From: Nitrospira sp.
Lineage (GTDB): Bacteria; Nitrospirota; Nitrospiria; Nitrospirales; Nitrospiraceae
Direction of reading: 5' to 3'
Assembly: GCA_029194675.1 (NCBI GenBank)
Contig: JARFXP010000003.1
Span: 496,001-560,000 of the forward strand
Length of the DNA: 64,000 nucleotides
Part shown: in pieces, positions 36,809 through 46,918 of the stretch
Numbering within the stretch: position 1 is the first letter of the stretch
How the letters are laid out: each line of letters opens with the position of its first letter
The notes under the pieces: generated by a model
Databases searched by the model: none
Told to the model about the DNA's origin: nothing
What the model saw: the letters and a program-made list of their open reading frames with translations, nothing else
Made by a program: the position numbers and the translations under genes

Positions 36809-38029
36809 TCACGCAGCTGATTGCGTTGTGAGCGCGGAACCAAAGAACGGTTTGTACTGCAAACCGTCGAGTTCAGGCTGCCGGATTCCCTTGTGTTGGA
36901 TGAGGACCTTGAACGTCGTGCCCATCCCGTTTGGTCTCAGCAGATGAATCGCCTCTTTGAACTGCGGGCCGTCCTGCTCCAATTCCGCTATCATTTGCTC
37001 GACGCCGAGTCCCATGAGAAAACTCATCTGGTTCGTGAAGCCGGTCGTCTGGAGTTTCCACCCTTCACCGGCCGCCGCCAAGCTCGAAAAATCCACATGG
37101 GCTGTCATGTCCTGTTCGCCCACGCGCACAAACGGGTCTTCGTTTATCGTTTGTTGGAAATAGCAAAGGAACGTGCCGTGTTTTCTGTCGGATCGATAGA
37201 GGTCCTGTGCCGTGTGGCCGTAATCGATGGTGAGCACGAAGCCACGATCCAGATGCTGAGCGACTTGCTTCATCCAATCCGATGCGCGGAGATTGATCTC
37301 GGTTCGATAGCCTTCCGGCCAATCGGCGCTCACGCGGTGAAGCCGCTGGGCCAGTCTGTCCGACGACAGCGGCATCAGACATTCAACGAATCTCCCGTCT
37401 CGATAATCCACCCAGAGTTCCTCGATTCCCTTTGCCGTGACCTCAATGCGGTGGACCGGAAACGAGTCCACGAGTTCATTGCTGAAGAACAGACCGGTCA
37501 GACCTTGAGGGGCCACAGTCTCTAGGTCGTTCACCCATGTCAGTAGGGCTGCTCGATCCAACCAAGGAGCCAGGTTCCTGCGCTGCAACTCACGCATGGC
37601 CGGGCTTCGGTCTATCAGGACATACCGAAGATGCTGAAAAAGCGAATGATAGCGATGCGCGCATGTCGTCAAGACGTGGTTCGCCAGCAAACCTTTGCCG
37701 GGCCCCATCTCAACGATGGTAAAGGGATGGGGTTGACCGAGTAATCGGTACATCTGTTCGGCTTGTTTGGCCAGAGCTTGCCCAAGGATAGGATGGACAT
37801 CTGAACTCGTGTAAAAATCACCCCGCCGGCCGATCCGTTCTTGCTTTGGTTCAGGGCTACGCATGTAATAGCCGAATTGCGGGTGATAGAGAGCCAACTC
37901 CATGAAACGAACAAACGGAATCGGGCCGGAAGCGGCGATCTCAGCGGCAATGGCAGCAACGAGTTCCGGATGGCCTAAGCTCACGGAAAGCTCCAATTCT
38001 TCACCTTCCAAGACGGAAAAAAGCGACAC
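36809..38029 (-). CDS. MidA/NDUFAF7-type SAM-dependent methyltransferase
   Basis: 406 residues of the DUF185 family. N-terminal hallmark GPIPFVRFMELALYHPQFGY then YYMRSPEP and GDFYTSSDVHPILGQALAKQ; SAM motif I is TIVEMGPGKGLLANHVL near 105-121; later FFSNELVDSFPVHRIEV and VLTIDYGHTAQDLYR. The mitochondrial member NDUFAF7 methylates an arginine of the NuoD-homologous subunit NDUFS2 during complex I assembly. Here the gene lies 53 bp upstream of nuoA on the same strand, so a role in assembling this complex I is a good inference. Confidence 0.85.
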   Translation of the reverse strand: MSLFSVLEGEELELSVSLGHPELVAAIAAEIAASGPIPFVRFMELALYHPQFGYYMRSPEPKQERIGRRGDFYTSSDVHPILGQALAKQAEQMYRLLGQPHPFTIVEMGPGKGLLANHVLTTCAHRYHSLFQHLRYVLIDRSPAMRELQRRNLAPWLDRAALLTWVNDLETVAPQGLTGLFFSNELVDSFPVHRIEVTAKGIEELWVDYRDGRFVECLMPLSSDRLAQRLHRVSADWPEGYRTEINLRASDWMKQVAQHLDRGFVLTIDYGHTAQDLYRSDRKHGTFLCYFQQTINEDPFVRVGEQDMTAHVDFSSLAAAGEGWKLQTTGFTNQMSFLMGLGVEQMIAELEQDGPQFKEAIHLLRPNGMGTTFKVLIQHKGIRQPELDGLQYKPFFGSALTTQSAA

Positions 38030-38275
38030 CCCGAGCCTGTGGGCAGCGCCTGCCCATCGCTGGGTGCTGAAGGGGGGGCTAGAGTAGCCTTCTGAAGTGC
38101 GTTAAGTCAAGACGAGGTCAGGGAGAATGGGTTGGTACGTTCCTCTGCGCGTACGTACGAGTTTTAGATCTTTGCTTCGCTCGCCAAAAGGAACGCCAAC
38201 CGTTCTTGCCGAGGCACTGCGGCTGGCCCAAAGGATTGTGAGCAACACATCGCACTCCTCCACCGAGCACTCTCT

Positions 38276-40999
38276 TCACGCCCCGTGGCACTTTTTGTAT
38301 TTTTTCCCGCTGCCGCAAGGGCATGGATCATTGCGGCCGACCTTGTTTTCGGCTCGGTGGACGGGAGCCGGCGCAGCCGCCGGCTCGTCGCCACGATTCA
38401 AGGTGAGCCTGGGCTGCGGACGCGAGATGACCGGTTGCGGTGAGTGCGCCGGTTGTTCTCCTTCGTGGCGGACCGCCTGCACATGAAACAGTCGATCGAG
38501 CGTATCGGATTTGATTCGTTCCATCATGCCGGCGAAGAGGTCAAACCCTTCACGTTTATACTCAATCAGTGGATCTTTCTGTCCGTAGCCGCGGAGACCG
38601 ATACCGTCGCGCAGGTGGTCCATCGCAAGCAGATGATCCTTCCAATGATGATCGATCACCTGGAGCATGAACGTCTTCTCAAGAAAACGCATCAGGTCTG
38701 AGCTTAGTTCTTGTTCTTTTCTAGTATAGGCGTCCCGCACGTGGGCTCGAAGGTCTTCCTGTAATGCGTCACGTCCGACGTCGCGCAGCGAGTCTCCCCC
38801 GTCGTGCTTACCCTGGGTGATATCCAACCCGAACTGACTCTGCATGACCTCAGTTAAACCTTTGACGTCCCATTCCTCAGGGTATTGATCGGGGGGACAA
38901 TACACATTGAGGGACGATTCCACGGAACCGGCCATCATGTCATGAAGGTCATTGGTGAGGTTGTCTCCGTTCAGCACGGCCCGGCGATGTCGATAGATCA
39001 CTTCGCGCTGCTTGTTCATGACGTCGTCGTATTCAAGCAGCTGTTTGCGGATTTCAAAGTTATGCGCTTCAACTTTCTTTTGGGCGTTCGCGATCGCGCG
39101 AGTCACCATCCCGTGTTCGATGGGGATGCCTTCCTCCATGCCGAGCTTGAGCATCAGCTGTGACACCCGTTCCGAAGCGAAGATCCGCATCAGGTCGTCT
39201 TCCAACGATAGGTAGAATCTCGATGTTCCTGGATCGCCCTGGCGGCCTGCCCGTCCTCGGAGCTGGTTGTCGATGCGGCGGCTCTCGTGTCGTTCCGTAC
39301 CGAGGATATGGAGGCCGCCGGCCGCGAGGACTTCCTGCTTGTTCTTGTCGCAATCGGATCTGATGCCCTCATAGATTTCAAGCTTGCGGTTCTCCGGGAG
39401 GTTCTCTTCCCGATAGAGCACTTGCTTGTACATGAAGTCCGGATTGCCGCCTAATAGAATATCGGTGCCTCGACCCGCCATGTTCGTGGCAATGGTGACC
39501 GCGCCTTTACCGCCGGCTTGCGCGACGATTTCGGCTTCGCGTTCGTGCTGCTTGGCGTTGAGGACGTTGTGCTTGACCCCGTTGCGATTCAAGAGTCCGG
39601 CGAGTCTCTCCGACTTTTCGATCGAAATGGTTCCGACCAATACCGGCTGTCCGCGCTCATGGCATTCTTTGATCTCTTCGACGATCGCTGCGAACTTTTC
39701 CTTCTCGGTTCGATACACGACGTCGGCATAATCTTGCCGAATCATTTGGCGGTTGGTCGGCACGACGTTGACGTCGAGGTTATAGATCTTGGCGAATTCG
39801 GCGGCTTCCGTGTCCGCTGTACCGGTCATGCCGCTCAGTTTCTTGTACATGCGGAAGTAATTTTGAAAGGTCACCGACGCGAGCGTCTGATTCTCGTTGG
39901 CGATCTTCACGCCCTCTTTGGCCTCGACGGCTTGATGCAGCCCGTCGCTCCACCGCCGACCCGGCATTAAGCGGCCGGTAAATTCATCCACGATGATGAC
40001 TTCGCCATCCTTTACGACGTAGTCCACGTCTCGTTTATAGAGCGTGTAGGCTTGCAAGGCTTTCACCACGTGATGGACCATGTCCATGTGGGCCGGATCG
40101 TACAGATTGTCGACGCCGAGAAGTTTTTCAACGCGCGCGTTGCCGTCTTCGGTGAGCGCAGCGGTTTTGGTCTTTTCTTCGATGGTGTAGTCCGCCTCGG
40201 CTTTGAGTTGCGGAATGATCGCGTTGATTCGGTAATAGAGGTCGGTGGTCTGGTCGGTCGGGCCTGAGATGATCAACGGCGTCCGCGCTTCATCGATCAA
40301 AATGCTGTCGACTTCGTCGACGATGGCGAAGTTCAACTCGCGTTGGACGCATTGATTCAAGTCGGTGACCACGAGGTTGTCGCGGAGATAGTCGAACCCA
40401 TATTCGTTGTTGGTGCCGTAGGTGATGTCGGCGCGATACGCCTCAGGTCTTGTGCAAGGGCGAAGGTGTTGCAGTCGCTTATCGGACGCATCGTAGGTTG
40501 GGTCATAGATGAACGACGCGTCGTGTTGAATGATGCCGGTGGATAGACCCAACGCATGGTAGAGCTGCCCCATCCACTGGGCGTCACGCTTGGCGAGATA
40601 ATCGTTGACGGTGACGAGATGGGCGCCTTTACCTTCGAGCGCATTCAGATAGATGGGGAGCGTTGCCACCAAGGTCTTCCCTTCACCGGTTTTCATTTCA
40701 GCGATGCGGCCACGGTGGAGAATCATCCCGCCGATCAGTTGCACGTCGAAATGCCGCATGTTGAGCTTGCGCCGGGACATTTCTCGGCACACGGCAAACG
40801 CTTCGGGCAAGATGTCGTCCAGCGTCTGACCTGCTTCAAGCCGCTTCTTGAAGTCCTGTGTCTTGTCCGCAAGGGCTTGATCGGAGAGCGGCGTGAGTCC
40901 GGCCTCCAAGCCGTTGATCTGCTCCACGATCGGCCGGAGGGTCTTGATTTCGCGGTCGTTTTTACTGCCGAAGATCAGATTGAGTACTTGCGTGACCAT
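38276..40999 (-). CDS. secA: Preprotein translocase ATPase SecA
   Basis: 907 residues, the usual size. Walker A is [14 protein letters not shown] near 100-115, Walker B-like [13 protein letters not shown] near 210, and the helicase-type closing motif [10 protein letters not shown] near 635. The C-terminus has the zinc-binding [17 protein letters not shown] (C-x-C-x8-C-H), preceded by a Pro/Ala-rich linker; this tail contacts SecB and ribosomes. Drives export through SecYEG. It is transcribed alone. Confidence 0.97.
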   Translation of the reverse strand: MVTQVLNLIFGSKNDREIKTLRPIVEQINGLEAGLTPLSDQALADKTQDFKKRLEAGQTLDDILPEAFAVCREMSRRKLNMRHFDVQLIGGMILHRGRIAEMKTGEGKTLVATLPIYLNALEGKGAHLVTVNDYLAKRDAQWMGQLYHALGLSTGIIQHDASFIYDPTYDASDKRLQHLRPCTRPEAYRADITYGTNNEYGFDYLRDNLVVTDLNQCVQRELNFAIVDEVDSILIDEARTPLIISGPTDQTTDLYYRINAIIPQLKAEADYTIEEKTKTAALTEDGNARVEKLLGVDNLYDPAHMDMVHHVVKALQAYTLYKRDVDYVVKDGEVIIVDEFTGRLMPGRRWSDGLHQAVEAKEGVKIANENQTLASVTFQNYFRMYKKLSGMTGTADTEAAEFAKIYNLDVNVVPTNRQMIRQDYADVVYRTEKEKFAAIVEEIKECHERGQPVLVGTISIEKSERLAGLLNRNGVKHNVLNAKQHEREAEIVAQAGGKGAVTIATNMAGRGTDILLGGNPDFMYKQVLYREENLPENRKLEIYEGIRSDCDKNKQEVLAAGGLHILGTERHESRRIDNQLRGRAGRQGDPGTSRFYLSLEDDLMRIFASERVSQLMLKLGMEEGIPIEHGMVTRAIANAQKKVEAHNFEIRKQLLEYDDVMNKQREVIYRHRRAVLNGDNLTNDLHDMMAGSVESSLNVYCPPDQYPEEWDVKGLTEVMQSQFGLDITQGKHDGGDSLRDVGRDALQEDLRAHVRDAYTRKEQELSSDLMRFLEKTFMLQVIDHHWKDHLLAMDHLRDGIGLRGYGQKDPLIEYKREGFDLFAGMMERIKSDTLDRLFHVQAVRHEGEQPAHSPQPVISRPQPRLTLNRGDEPAAAPAPVHRAENKVGRNDPCPCGSGKKYKKCHGA

Positions 41000-41116
41000 A
41001 GGAGTAAGAAAGGCATTCGTCGTTCTGTAGATGAATTTGATGTCGAAAAGATCTGCCCAGTATACAGGATCTTTCCGATGAATCCTACTCGAACCTCCAG
41101 CGACCTCAGCGCTGCC

Positions 41117-41146
41117 TTGACAAGCGTCATCCGAGTCACCTAGGAT
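41117..41146 (+). promoter_or_regulatory. Putative sigma-70-type promoter of the first His-rich gene
   Basis: TTGACA (41117-41122), 18 bases, TAGGAT (41141-41146), 71 bp before the ATG at 41218. The same layout (TTGACA, 18 bases ending in CACC, then TAGTAT) occurs before the paralogue at 49057, and that conservation is the main support. Confidence 0.5.
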
Positions 41147-41217
41147 TCAATCTAGTTGCATTTCTAGCATCTTGTTGTCTGTCCAGCTACGCGTGAGCTT
41201 TTTTAGAAGTGCCTGCG

Positions 41218-41523
41218 ATGAAGTGCCCGTTCCGAAAAGTCCTGTCGATTTCACTAATACTCTGCATTCTTGCGGTCGGCGGTTTGGCCCAAGCTCAAGC
41301 AGCTGAACACGCCGGACACCATGCGCAACATCAATCGGCGACACACGGGACGCTCCTCTGTTCCTGGATGTGTGCCGCCGGCACGGTGCTCGATAGTGCC
41401 GTCGTTCTGATTCAGGTTGAACAAAGTCCAAACGCGTTTATCCCTCTCACTCAGTCATCGCCCCCTTCAATCGATGCCCCCTGGACTTCTCCCAGCCGAG
41501 CTCCCCCGTCCTTCTCGCTGTAA
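41218..41523 (+). CDS. Small exported His-rich C-x-W-x-C protein, copy 1
   Basis: 101 residues; ATG at 41218, with an in-frame GTG three codons upstream. Signal peptide about 1-29 ending AQAQA. Mature part: a His cluster EHAGHHAQHQSATHG at 30-44, then LCSWMC (Cys48, Trp50, Cys52), a hydrophobic stretch, a Pro-rich linker and a C-terminal RAPP (94-97). Unknown family, but five paralogues lie within 12 kb. The His and Cys residues suggest copper or another soft metal. The R-A-P-P ending and His/Cys content recall DUF2946/CopL-type copper-resistance proteins, a similarity I cannot confirm without a profile search. It is followed 107 bp later by a barrel-like gene. Confidence 0.6.
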   Translation: MKCPFRKVLSISLILCILAVGGLAQAQAAEHAGHHAQHQSATHGTLLCSWMCAAGTVLDSAVVLIQVEQSPNAFIPLTQSSPPSIDAPWTSPSRAPPSFSL

Positions 41524-41630
41524 TCTTTGCTATTCCGTCGGAGCTATTTCGTCGTACAAGGACCCGTGAATGGTCCGACGGCGTGTGGATCAAGAAGATT
41601 CCTTAAGAGAAGGAGGCTGCGCCTTAGATC

Positions 41631-42764
41631 GTGGTCAAGCGTTCCATACTCACGTGCTTGCTCGGGTTTGCGATCATCCTCGCATGGCCCGCTGTTCGAA
41701 CTGCAGAGGCATCCTGCGGAGCGGTGTCGTGTTTTGTCACGATCGGTTCTCAGCAACAGGTTGCAATGGAGGGGCTGCTGACAATCAACGGCATTTACAG
41801 TTACACACCGATGCGTCTGCTCCCCGGAACAAACGGCATCATTCCCGGCATCGATACGACAGAACGACAGCTGATTCTGGACCATCATCAAGAGACTAGG
41901 ACCATTACTCAAACGGGAACCTTCGATCTCAACTACGGACTGACAGAACGGTGGGGAGTGCAAATCACCATGCCCTACATGTGGCGTACACATCATCACA
42001 TCGATGGTCTAGGCGAAGACGGTCCAAATGGCGAAGGCGAGCCCACCACTTTTTCGTCGGACGGACTCGGAGATATGCGTGTCGGCGTCAAATACAATTT
42101 TTTGCCTACTTTGAGAAGCATGGCGGTGTTGGGATTCGGCGTGTATCTTCCAACTGGCGTCACGGATGCACCCGACAGTACCGGGGCTTTGATGGAGCCG
42201 ACCACCCAGCTGGGGCGCGGGCAAGTCGGCTTGAATCCCACGATCTACCAAACCTTCGAAGTGATTCCGCATCGGTTGAGTCAGTTCGTCTTTGCGAGTT
42301 ATCGGCACACGTTTCAAAACAATAAGGGATACCAGTTCGGGGATCAGTGGGATATCAATGGCGGGTTCAACCTCGTGACCGTTCCATGGCTCGTGCTGTC
42401 CGCGCAGCTCAATTACCGATATATGTTGCACGATAGCTTCAATAGTTCGTTACTGCGTTCCGCAACGCCCGCAGACGCGCCGGACTTTCCCGGTGAACCA
42501 GTTGTGATTGATCCGAACATCCAGAATCGATCGGTCCCGACCACCGGCTCAACGTTCCTCGCGTTTACTCCTGGATTTCAAATGAGTTTGGACGGCGTCA
42601 TCAGCTCTGCCTGGACGGAAATGACATCGATCTATTTCTATTCGCAGATCCCGATGGTCCGAGATTCCAACAACAGCCTTGCTCAGGGTACCAGCTTCAT
42701 TTTCGGGGTGACCAGGTCGTTTCAGTTACCCAGGTCGTTTCAGTTACTGAAAGGTAGTTCATAA
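41631..42764 (+). CDS. Outer-membrane-barrel-like protein with CGAVSC motif, copy 1
   Basis: 377 residues from a GTG at 41631, with AGGAGG 13 bases upstream (rather far). Signal peptide 1-27, then the mature N-terminus SCGAVSCFVTIGSQQQV with Cys29 and Cys34. The rest is alternating amphipathic strands with many aromatics and repeated turns (LNYGLTERWGVQITMPYMW, GLGDMRVGVKYNFLPTLRS), ending in FIFGVTRSFQL, as expected of a beta-barrel outer-membrane protein. A parallel Cys-x4-Cys start (SCGSAFC-type) is known in barrel-like proteins near Sco/TlpA genes in proteobacteria, from memory. Metal transport or sensing is an inference. Paired with the His-rich gene upstream and TlpA downstream. Confidence 0.6.
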   Translation: MVKRSILTCLLGFAIILAWPAVRTAEASCGAVSCFVTIGSQQQVAMEGLLTINGIYSYTPMRLLPGTNGIIPGIDTTERQLILDHHQETRTITQTGTFDLNYGLTERWGVQITMPYMWRTHHHIDGLGEDGPNGEGEPTTFSSDGLGDMRVGVKYNFLPTLRSMAVLGFGVYLPTGVTDAPDSTGALMEPTTQLGRGQVGLNPTIYQTFEVIPHRLSQFVFASYRHTFQNNKGYQFGDQWDINGGFNLVTVPWLVLSAQLNYRYMLHDSFNSSLLRSATPADAPDFPGEPVVIDPNIQNRSVPTTGSTFLAFTPGFQMSLDGVISSAWTEMTSIYFYSQIPMVRDSNNSLAQGTSFIFGVTRSFQLPRSFQLLKGSS

Positions 42765-42794
42765 GAAAGCTACGGTGATGATGAGGAGACTACG

Positions 42795-43346
42795 ATGAAG
42801 AGAACCTACAACATGACTCTCTTAAGAATGATGATCCTGAGTCTTGTGCTGGCCATCTCTAGCGGCATGGTGTGGGGAATGGGTTCACGAGTGCCGGCGG
42901 TGGGGACAACCGCAGAGGATTTTCGCTTACCTGACCTGACGGGTAAGGAGCAGAGCTTGAGCCAATATCGAGGCCGGGTTGTGCTGGTGAACTTCTGGGC
43001 CACCTGGTGTAAGCCCTGCACGACGGAAATGCCCGCCATGCAGGCTATCTATGACAAGCTCCGTGAGAAGGGATTCGTGGTGTTGGCCATCAATGAACTG
43101 GAAGACGATGCCCAGGTGCGAGAGCACATCAAGCAACATGGCCATACGTTCCCGGTGCTCATGGATCGAGACAACAAGGTCGCGAACCAATTCGGGGTCT
43201 TCGGCCTCCCGGTCAGCGTGTTTATCGATGAAAAGGGCGTGGTCCAAGAATACATCAAGGGCGGGCTGCTGACCGAGCAAGTGATCCTCGACACGGTAGC
43301 GCGCATCCAGAAACCGGAATCGATGAAGGCTGCCTCTCTGCGATAG
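42795..43346 (+). CDS. TlpA-like thiol-disulfide oxidoreductase
   Basis: 183 residues. Signal/anchor at 5-28, then a thioredoxin-fold domain of the TlpA/ResA class with active site WCKPC (Cys72, Cys75) in NFWATWCKPCTTEMP and the cis-Pro in VFGLPVSVFIDEKG. Such periplasmic proteins reduce cysteines of metal-site proteins, for example during copper-centre or cytochrome c assembly. It lies 30 bp after the barrel gene and 2 bp before the next His-rich gene, so it probably keeps the Cys pairs of these neighbours reduced (inference). Confidence 0.88.
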   Translation: MKRTYNMTLLRMMILSLVLAISSGMVWGMGSRVPAVGTTAEDFRLPDLTGKEQSLSQYRGRVVLVNFWATWCKPCTTEMPAMQAIYDKLREKGFVVLAINELEDDAQVREHIKQHGHTFPVLMDRDNKVANQFGVFGLPVSVFIDEKGVVQEYIKGGLLTEQVILDTVARIQKPESMKAASLR

Positions 43347-43348
43347 CC

Positions 43349-43663
43349 ATGCGCATGACGATGAACGCAAAACGACCGGCCCTAGTCTGGGGATTGTTGC
43401 TCGTCATTGTGTTGATGAACGGGTTGATGGCCGCCCCTAGTGTGGGCCATGCCGAGCATCATGCCGACCATCAGGCAGGGACCCACTCATCCGGTCTCTG
43501 TGCATGGCTGTGTGCGGGCGGCGTGGGGATCGAGTCGTCGACAGTGCAGTTGAATTCAGCACTCCAGCTCCTTGAATGGGTCAGCATTCCTTCCTTTGAC
43601 GTAGTCCTCAGTGTGGTCTCGTTGCCGTACTTCTTCCGTGGGCCTCCCGCCTTTCTTTCGTAG
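43349..43663 (+). CDS. Small exported His-rich C-x-W-x-C protein, copy 2
   Basis: 104 residues; three nearby ATG codons (43349, 43361, also 43355 as ACG-free alternative frames) make the exact start uncertain. Signal-like helix at 10-30. Then HAEHHADHQAGTHSSGLCAW with Cys51-Ala-Trp-Leu-Cys55, a hydrophobic stretch, and C-terminal RGPP at 97-100 followed by AFLS. Same design as the copy at 41218 but clearly diverged. It begins 2 bp after the TlpA stop, so the two are translationally linked. Function unknown; metal binding inferred. Confidence 0.6.
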   Translation: MRMTMNAKRPALVWGLLLVIVLMNGLMAAPSVGHAEHHADHQAGTHSSGLCAWLCAGGVGIESSTVQLNSALQLLEWVSIPSFDVVLSVVSLPYFFRGPPAFLS

Positions 43664-43760
43664 CGTTCGCAGTCTGTAGCAGTTTTCTTAACAACCGAGT
43701 CTTGCGGTGGGGTCCGATGTGCGGATCTTGCCGTGCGATCAACAGAAGGATCATGGAATC

Positions 43761-44825
43761 ATGACGCGCAAGCTCTTGTGCTGTGCTCTCGCTCTCGGTG
43801 GTGTAGTTGGAATGGTGCTTTCGATGCTCAGTCCATCCAGGGTCGAGGCGTCTTGCGGCGCGGTCACTTGCTTTGTCGTCATCGGGTCGCAACAGCAGGT
43901 TTCGCCTGCGGGGATGCTCACCACGAACCTCGTGTACAACTACACGCCCGCCTCTCCCGGACCGGATGGGGCGAACACGATCCCCTTTGCGAACCAGCAA
44001 ACCAAACAACTCATTTTGGGCAATACCCAGGTCGACAATCTGGAAACGCTCGTGCAAACGGCGGCGCTGAATCTGAACTATGGCCTTACGGAACGTTTTG
44101 GATTCGAAGTGATGCTGCCGTATAAGTGGGTGCAGTCCATCGGCCAGTTTGGACCGGGCACGGTCTCGAACTATGACAACAACGGACTGGGCGATGTGAT
44201 GGCGAAGCTGAAATACAACATGCTCCCGACCCTACGGAGCATGTTCGTGCTGGATATGGCCGTCTATTTTCCGACGGGCACATATCAGCAGACGGGACCG
44301 AACGGTCAATATGCGGAATCCACGCTCCAGCTCGGCCGCGGCGCGTTCGGTTTCCAACCAGGCTTCTACCAGACCTACGAAATTCTCCCCCATCGGCTGA
44401 ATCAGTTTTCGCAGGGGGCTTGGCGCTATAGCCTCCGCAATTCTGACGGCTATCAGTTCGGGCAGGAATTCTCGCTCAACGCGGGTTTCAACATTGTGAC
44501 GGTTCCCTGGCTGGTTCTGACCGAACAGATCAACTTCCGGTACAAGACTCAGGACAGTATGGACGCGGCGCTGTACCAGTTCTACGGACCACCGATCGAT
44601 CGGGCGTTACCGGTTGATTTGACCGTAATCAGCCGTTCTGTCCCGACGACGAACTTCACGTTTGTCGGGTTTTCGACCGGCGTGCTGGTCAATCTGTGGG
44701 ACTATGCCCAGGCCTATTTCATCGCGCAGATTCCGATCTACCGAGATTTCAACGGCAACCTGCAACAGGACACGAGCTTCGTGGCAGGGGTGACGAGGAG
44801 CTTTCGAGTCCTGGGTGGGTCGTAA
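43761..44825 (+). CDS. Outer-membrane-barrel-like protein with CGAVTC motif, copy 2
   Basis: 354 residues from the ATG at 43761. Signal peptide 1-30, then SCGAVTCFVVIGSQQQV with Cys32 and Cys37. Closely parallel to the copy at 41631: both share LNYGLTER, GLGD, KYNxLPTLRSM, LGRG, YQTxExxPHRL and a late RSVPTT motif. Strand-like pattern throughout and a final FVAGVTRSFRVLG. Probably an outer-membrane barrel. The preceding His-rich gene is 97 bp upstream and another follows 14 bp downstream, repeating the small-protein plus barrel unit. Confidence 0.6.
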   Translation: MTRKLLCCALALGGVVGMVLSMLSPSRVEASCGAVTCFVVIGSQQQVSPAGMLTTNLVYNYTPASPGPDGANTIPFANQQTKQLILGNTQVDNLETLVQTAALNLNYGLTERFGFEVMLPYKWVQSIGQFGPGTVSNYDNNGLGDVMAKLKYNMLPTLRSMFVLDMAVYFPTGTYQQTGPNGQYAESTLQLGRGAFGFQPGFYQTYEILPHRLNQFSQGAWRYSLRNSDGYQFGQEFSLNAGFNIVTVPWLVLTEQINFRYKTQDSMDAALYQFYGPPIDRALPVDLTVISRSVPTTNFTFVGFSTGVLVNLWDYAQAYFIAQIPIYRDFNGNLQQDTSFVAGVTRSFRVLGGS

Positions 44826-44839
44826 GCCGAGTACCGCGT

Positions 44840-45190
44840 ATGAACCGTGAGACGAATGGCAGGCTGAGGACCGTACGCGCATGGGGTTATCAGTCCCGAT
44901 GCGCTGCGCTTGTTGCTGCGTTGACCTTGTGCCTGGCTCCGCTTGCCCATGCCCATGAAGAGAGGGCGATAGCATCTCATTGTCCCCATGATGCGGCGTC
45001 CGCTGCCAGTCATTGTGTCTGGCACTGTGGCGGGCTCGAGATCCAGGGCGGCGGTGGACAGGGGGAAGTCTCTGCCGATATTCGCGTGAGCCGCGTCTGG
45101 AGCCTCGGTCACATTTCTCTACGGGATACTGTTCCTGAAGAGGAATTCCCGCCTCGTGGCCCGCCGCAAGATGTGCTTCAGACCGTATAG
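44840..45190 (+). CDS. Small exported His-rich C-x-W-x-C protein, copy 3
   Basis: 116 residues from the ATG at 44840, 14 bp after the barrel stop. Signal-type helix about 20-38 (AALVAALTLCLAPLAHAHE). The His cluster is thinner (HAHEERAIASHCPHDAASAA), then HCVWHC (Cys59, Trp61, Cys63) and C-terminal RGPP at 106-109 within EEFPPRGPPQ. It is the most diverged member: it has two additional cysteines (Cys31 in the signal region and Cys48) and a Gly-rich linker. Function unknown. Confidence 0.5.
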   Translation: MNRETNGRLRTVRAWGYQSRCAALVAALTLCLAPLAHAHEERAIASHCPHDAASAASHCVWHCGGLEIQGGGGQGEVSADIRVSRVWSLGHISLRDTVPEEEFPPRGPPQDVLQTV

Positions 45191-45265
45191 AACATGTTCA
45201 CTCAGGGAGCCGGATGCGCTCCCGTCATTATTTAGTAAGCGACACTAACGAGAAAGGAACGGTCC

Positions 45266-46792
45266 ATGGAAGCTATGAAGAGAGGCAGTTATCTACCCAG
45301 TGTCACAACTGGCGCGTTGGGACTCGCGTTGATCGGCCTTGCTGCGTGCAGTTCAGGGGAATCCACTCCGACCACGGGAACACCGGCGCCAAGCGGCGGT
45401 GCCGGACTTAGCAGCGGGCCGATTGCGTTCGTGAACAACACAGGTGACAAGACATTGACCAGTGTTGCGTTGAAAGGCGACTCAGGGAATGCCGTGGTTA
45501 ACACAATTCCCGCGGCGGAATTCGAGAATGTCGCCTTGGGGGATATGCAGTACTCAGACGGAGAATGGCTCTTCGTCAATCTCACAGCCGCCAACAAGGT
45601 TGCGACGATCGATCCCTTGACGGCGGCGACGCCGGTCCATGAAGTCAATCTGCCGGCCGGCACCAGACCGGTCCATATCTACCGAGATACGAACGACGGC
45701 GAGGTGATTTGGAGCATGAACGATGGCGACAATGTCCCAGGAGCCACGACGCCCGGTGACGATCTGGTGAACTGTGGGACGCAAACAGGTGGATCCGTGA
45801 CCGTCATGCACAACTCCCATCTTGGGCCTGGTGCAAACCCACCCGCGGTACAGCGAACGATTTGTGTGTTGGCCGACGGCCACAAGGTCACGGCATTTTC
45901 GTCAGGGGCAGGACTTCCCAAGCGGGCCTTCGTTTCCAGCGAAGTCGGTGGTGAAATCGCCGTGATCGATGATGAGGAGTCATCGGCGGATTACCTTAAG
46001 ATGATCGCGCGCATAGATTTATGCAATTCAACCAAGGAGACGACCCCTTGTAATGATGAGTCGCTCACTCCTTTGACGACTCCGTTCACACCCAATAGCT
46101 CTGGACCCCATGGGATTCGCTGGTCGAAACTCACGAAGAAGGTCTACAGCATTCAAGAAGGATATGGACAAATCGCAGAAATCGATCCAACGACACGTGC
46201 CATCACAAAAACCTTCGATCTCGCCGGCACACCGTACACGTCGTATGGAATCAGCCCTGATGGAAGGTTTCTCATGCTGCGCGGAGAGACGATAGCTCCA
46301 CAGGCGTTGAAGCTGGGCGTCATCGATCTCAGCACCACGAACCCGGTCGTAGCAGACTTGAACGCTCCGGAACTGGATGGGACATCGACCGGGACATTTC
46401 TAACTGGGGGTTCGTTGTTCAAATTCTCCCCCGACGGAAGCCGCTTCTACCTCTTAGTCGGAAATTCCACAGCGGCGACAGTGACGAAGAAAGATCGCCT
46501 CTTTGCGTATGATTCGTCGACCCTCAGCGCGACACCTCCGGCTCTGACGCTCCTTCCTAACGGAGAGATTTCCCTGTTGCAAACAGGGCGGCATAGCATG
46601 GATGTGTTGGCACAAGGAGCAGGTCAAGCCAAATACGTTGTGGTGTCAAATTTTGGTGCTCCTGGTTCGGTGTCCATCATCAATGCGACAGATAATGCGA
46701 TCAAAGAGAACGTGACTGTCGGGACAAATCCGGGAGCAGTATTGGTGTATCAGCCTGGTGCTGCCACATCGGGCAACCAGGCAAGTAACTAG
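45266..46792 (+). CDS. Beta-propeller lipoprotein (YVTN/cytochrome D1-like)
   Basis: 508 residues. Lipoprotein signal with lipobox LAAC (Cys near 28), then a Ser/Thr/Gly/Pro linker. The body is a run of propeller-blade repeats (FVNNTGDKTLTSVALKG, FVSSEVGGEIAVIDDE, YSIQEGYGQIAEIDP, GISPDGRFLML, FKFSPDGSRFYLLVGNS, YVVVSNFGAPGSVSIIN). Blades of this kind occur in nitrite-reductase-like D1 domains and surface proteins. There is no haem-binding motif, so catalysis is doubtful. Start ATG at 45266 with AAAGGA upstream. It ends the gene run before a strong terminator at 46919. A role as periplasmic or surface scaffold in the metal cluster is a guess. Confidence 0.65.
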   Translation: MEAMKRGSYLPSVTTGALGLALIGLAACSSGESTPTTGTPAPSGGAGLSSGPIAFVNNTGDKTLTSVALKGDSGNAVVNTIPAAEFENVALGDMQYSDGEWLFVNLTAANKVATIDPLTAATPVHEVNLPAGTRPVHIYRDTNDGEVIWSMNDGDNVPGATTPGDDLVNCGTQTGGSVTVMHNSHLGPGANPPAVQRTICVLADGHKVTAFSSGAGLPKRAFVSSEVGGEIAVIDDEESSADYLKMIARIDLCNSTKETTPCNDESLTPLTTPFTPNSSGPHGIRWSKLTKKVYSIQEGYGQIAEIDPTTRAITKTFDLAGTPYTSYGISPDGRFLMLRGETIAPQALKLGVIDLSTTNPVVADLNAPELDGTSTGTFLTGGSLFKFSPDGSRFYLLVGNSTAATVTKKDRLFAYDSSTLSATPPALTLLPNGEISLLQTGRHSMDVLAQGAGQAKYVVVSNFGAPGSVSIINATDNAIKENVTVGTNPGAVLVYQPGAATSGNQASN

Positions 46793-46918
46793 TTTTGGTG
46801 CGGATGGGGCGGTCTATCGAGGCTTCATCGATGGATCGCCCATCAGCAGCAACACGAAGCGTTGGTTGATTTGGGTATGGATTTTGTCCGAGCAGGCTGC
46901 CTCCGGCTCGGACCAAGC

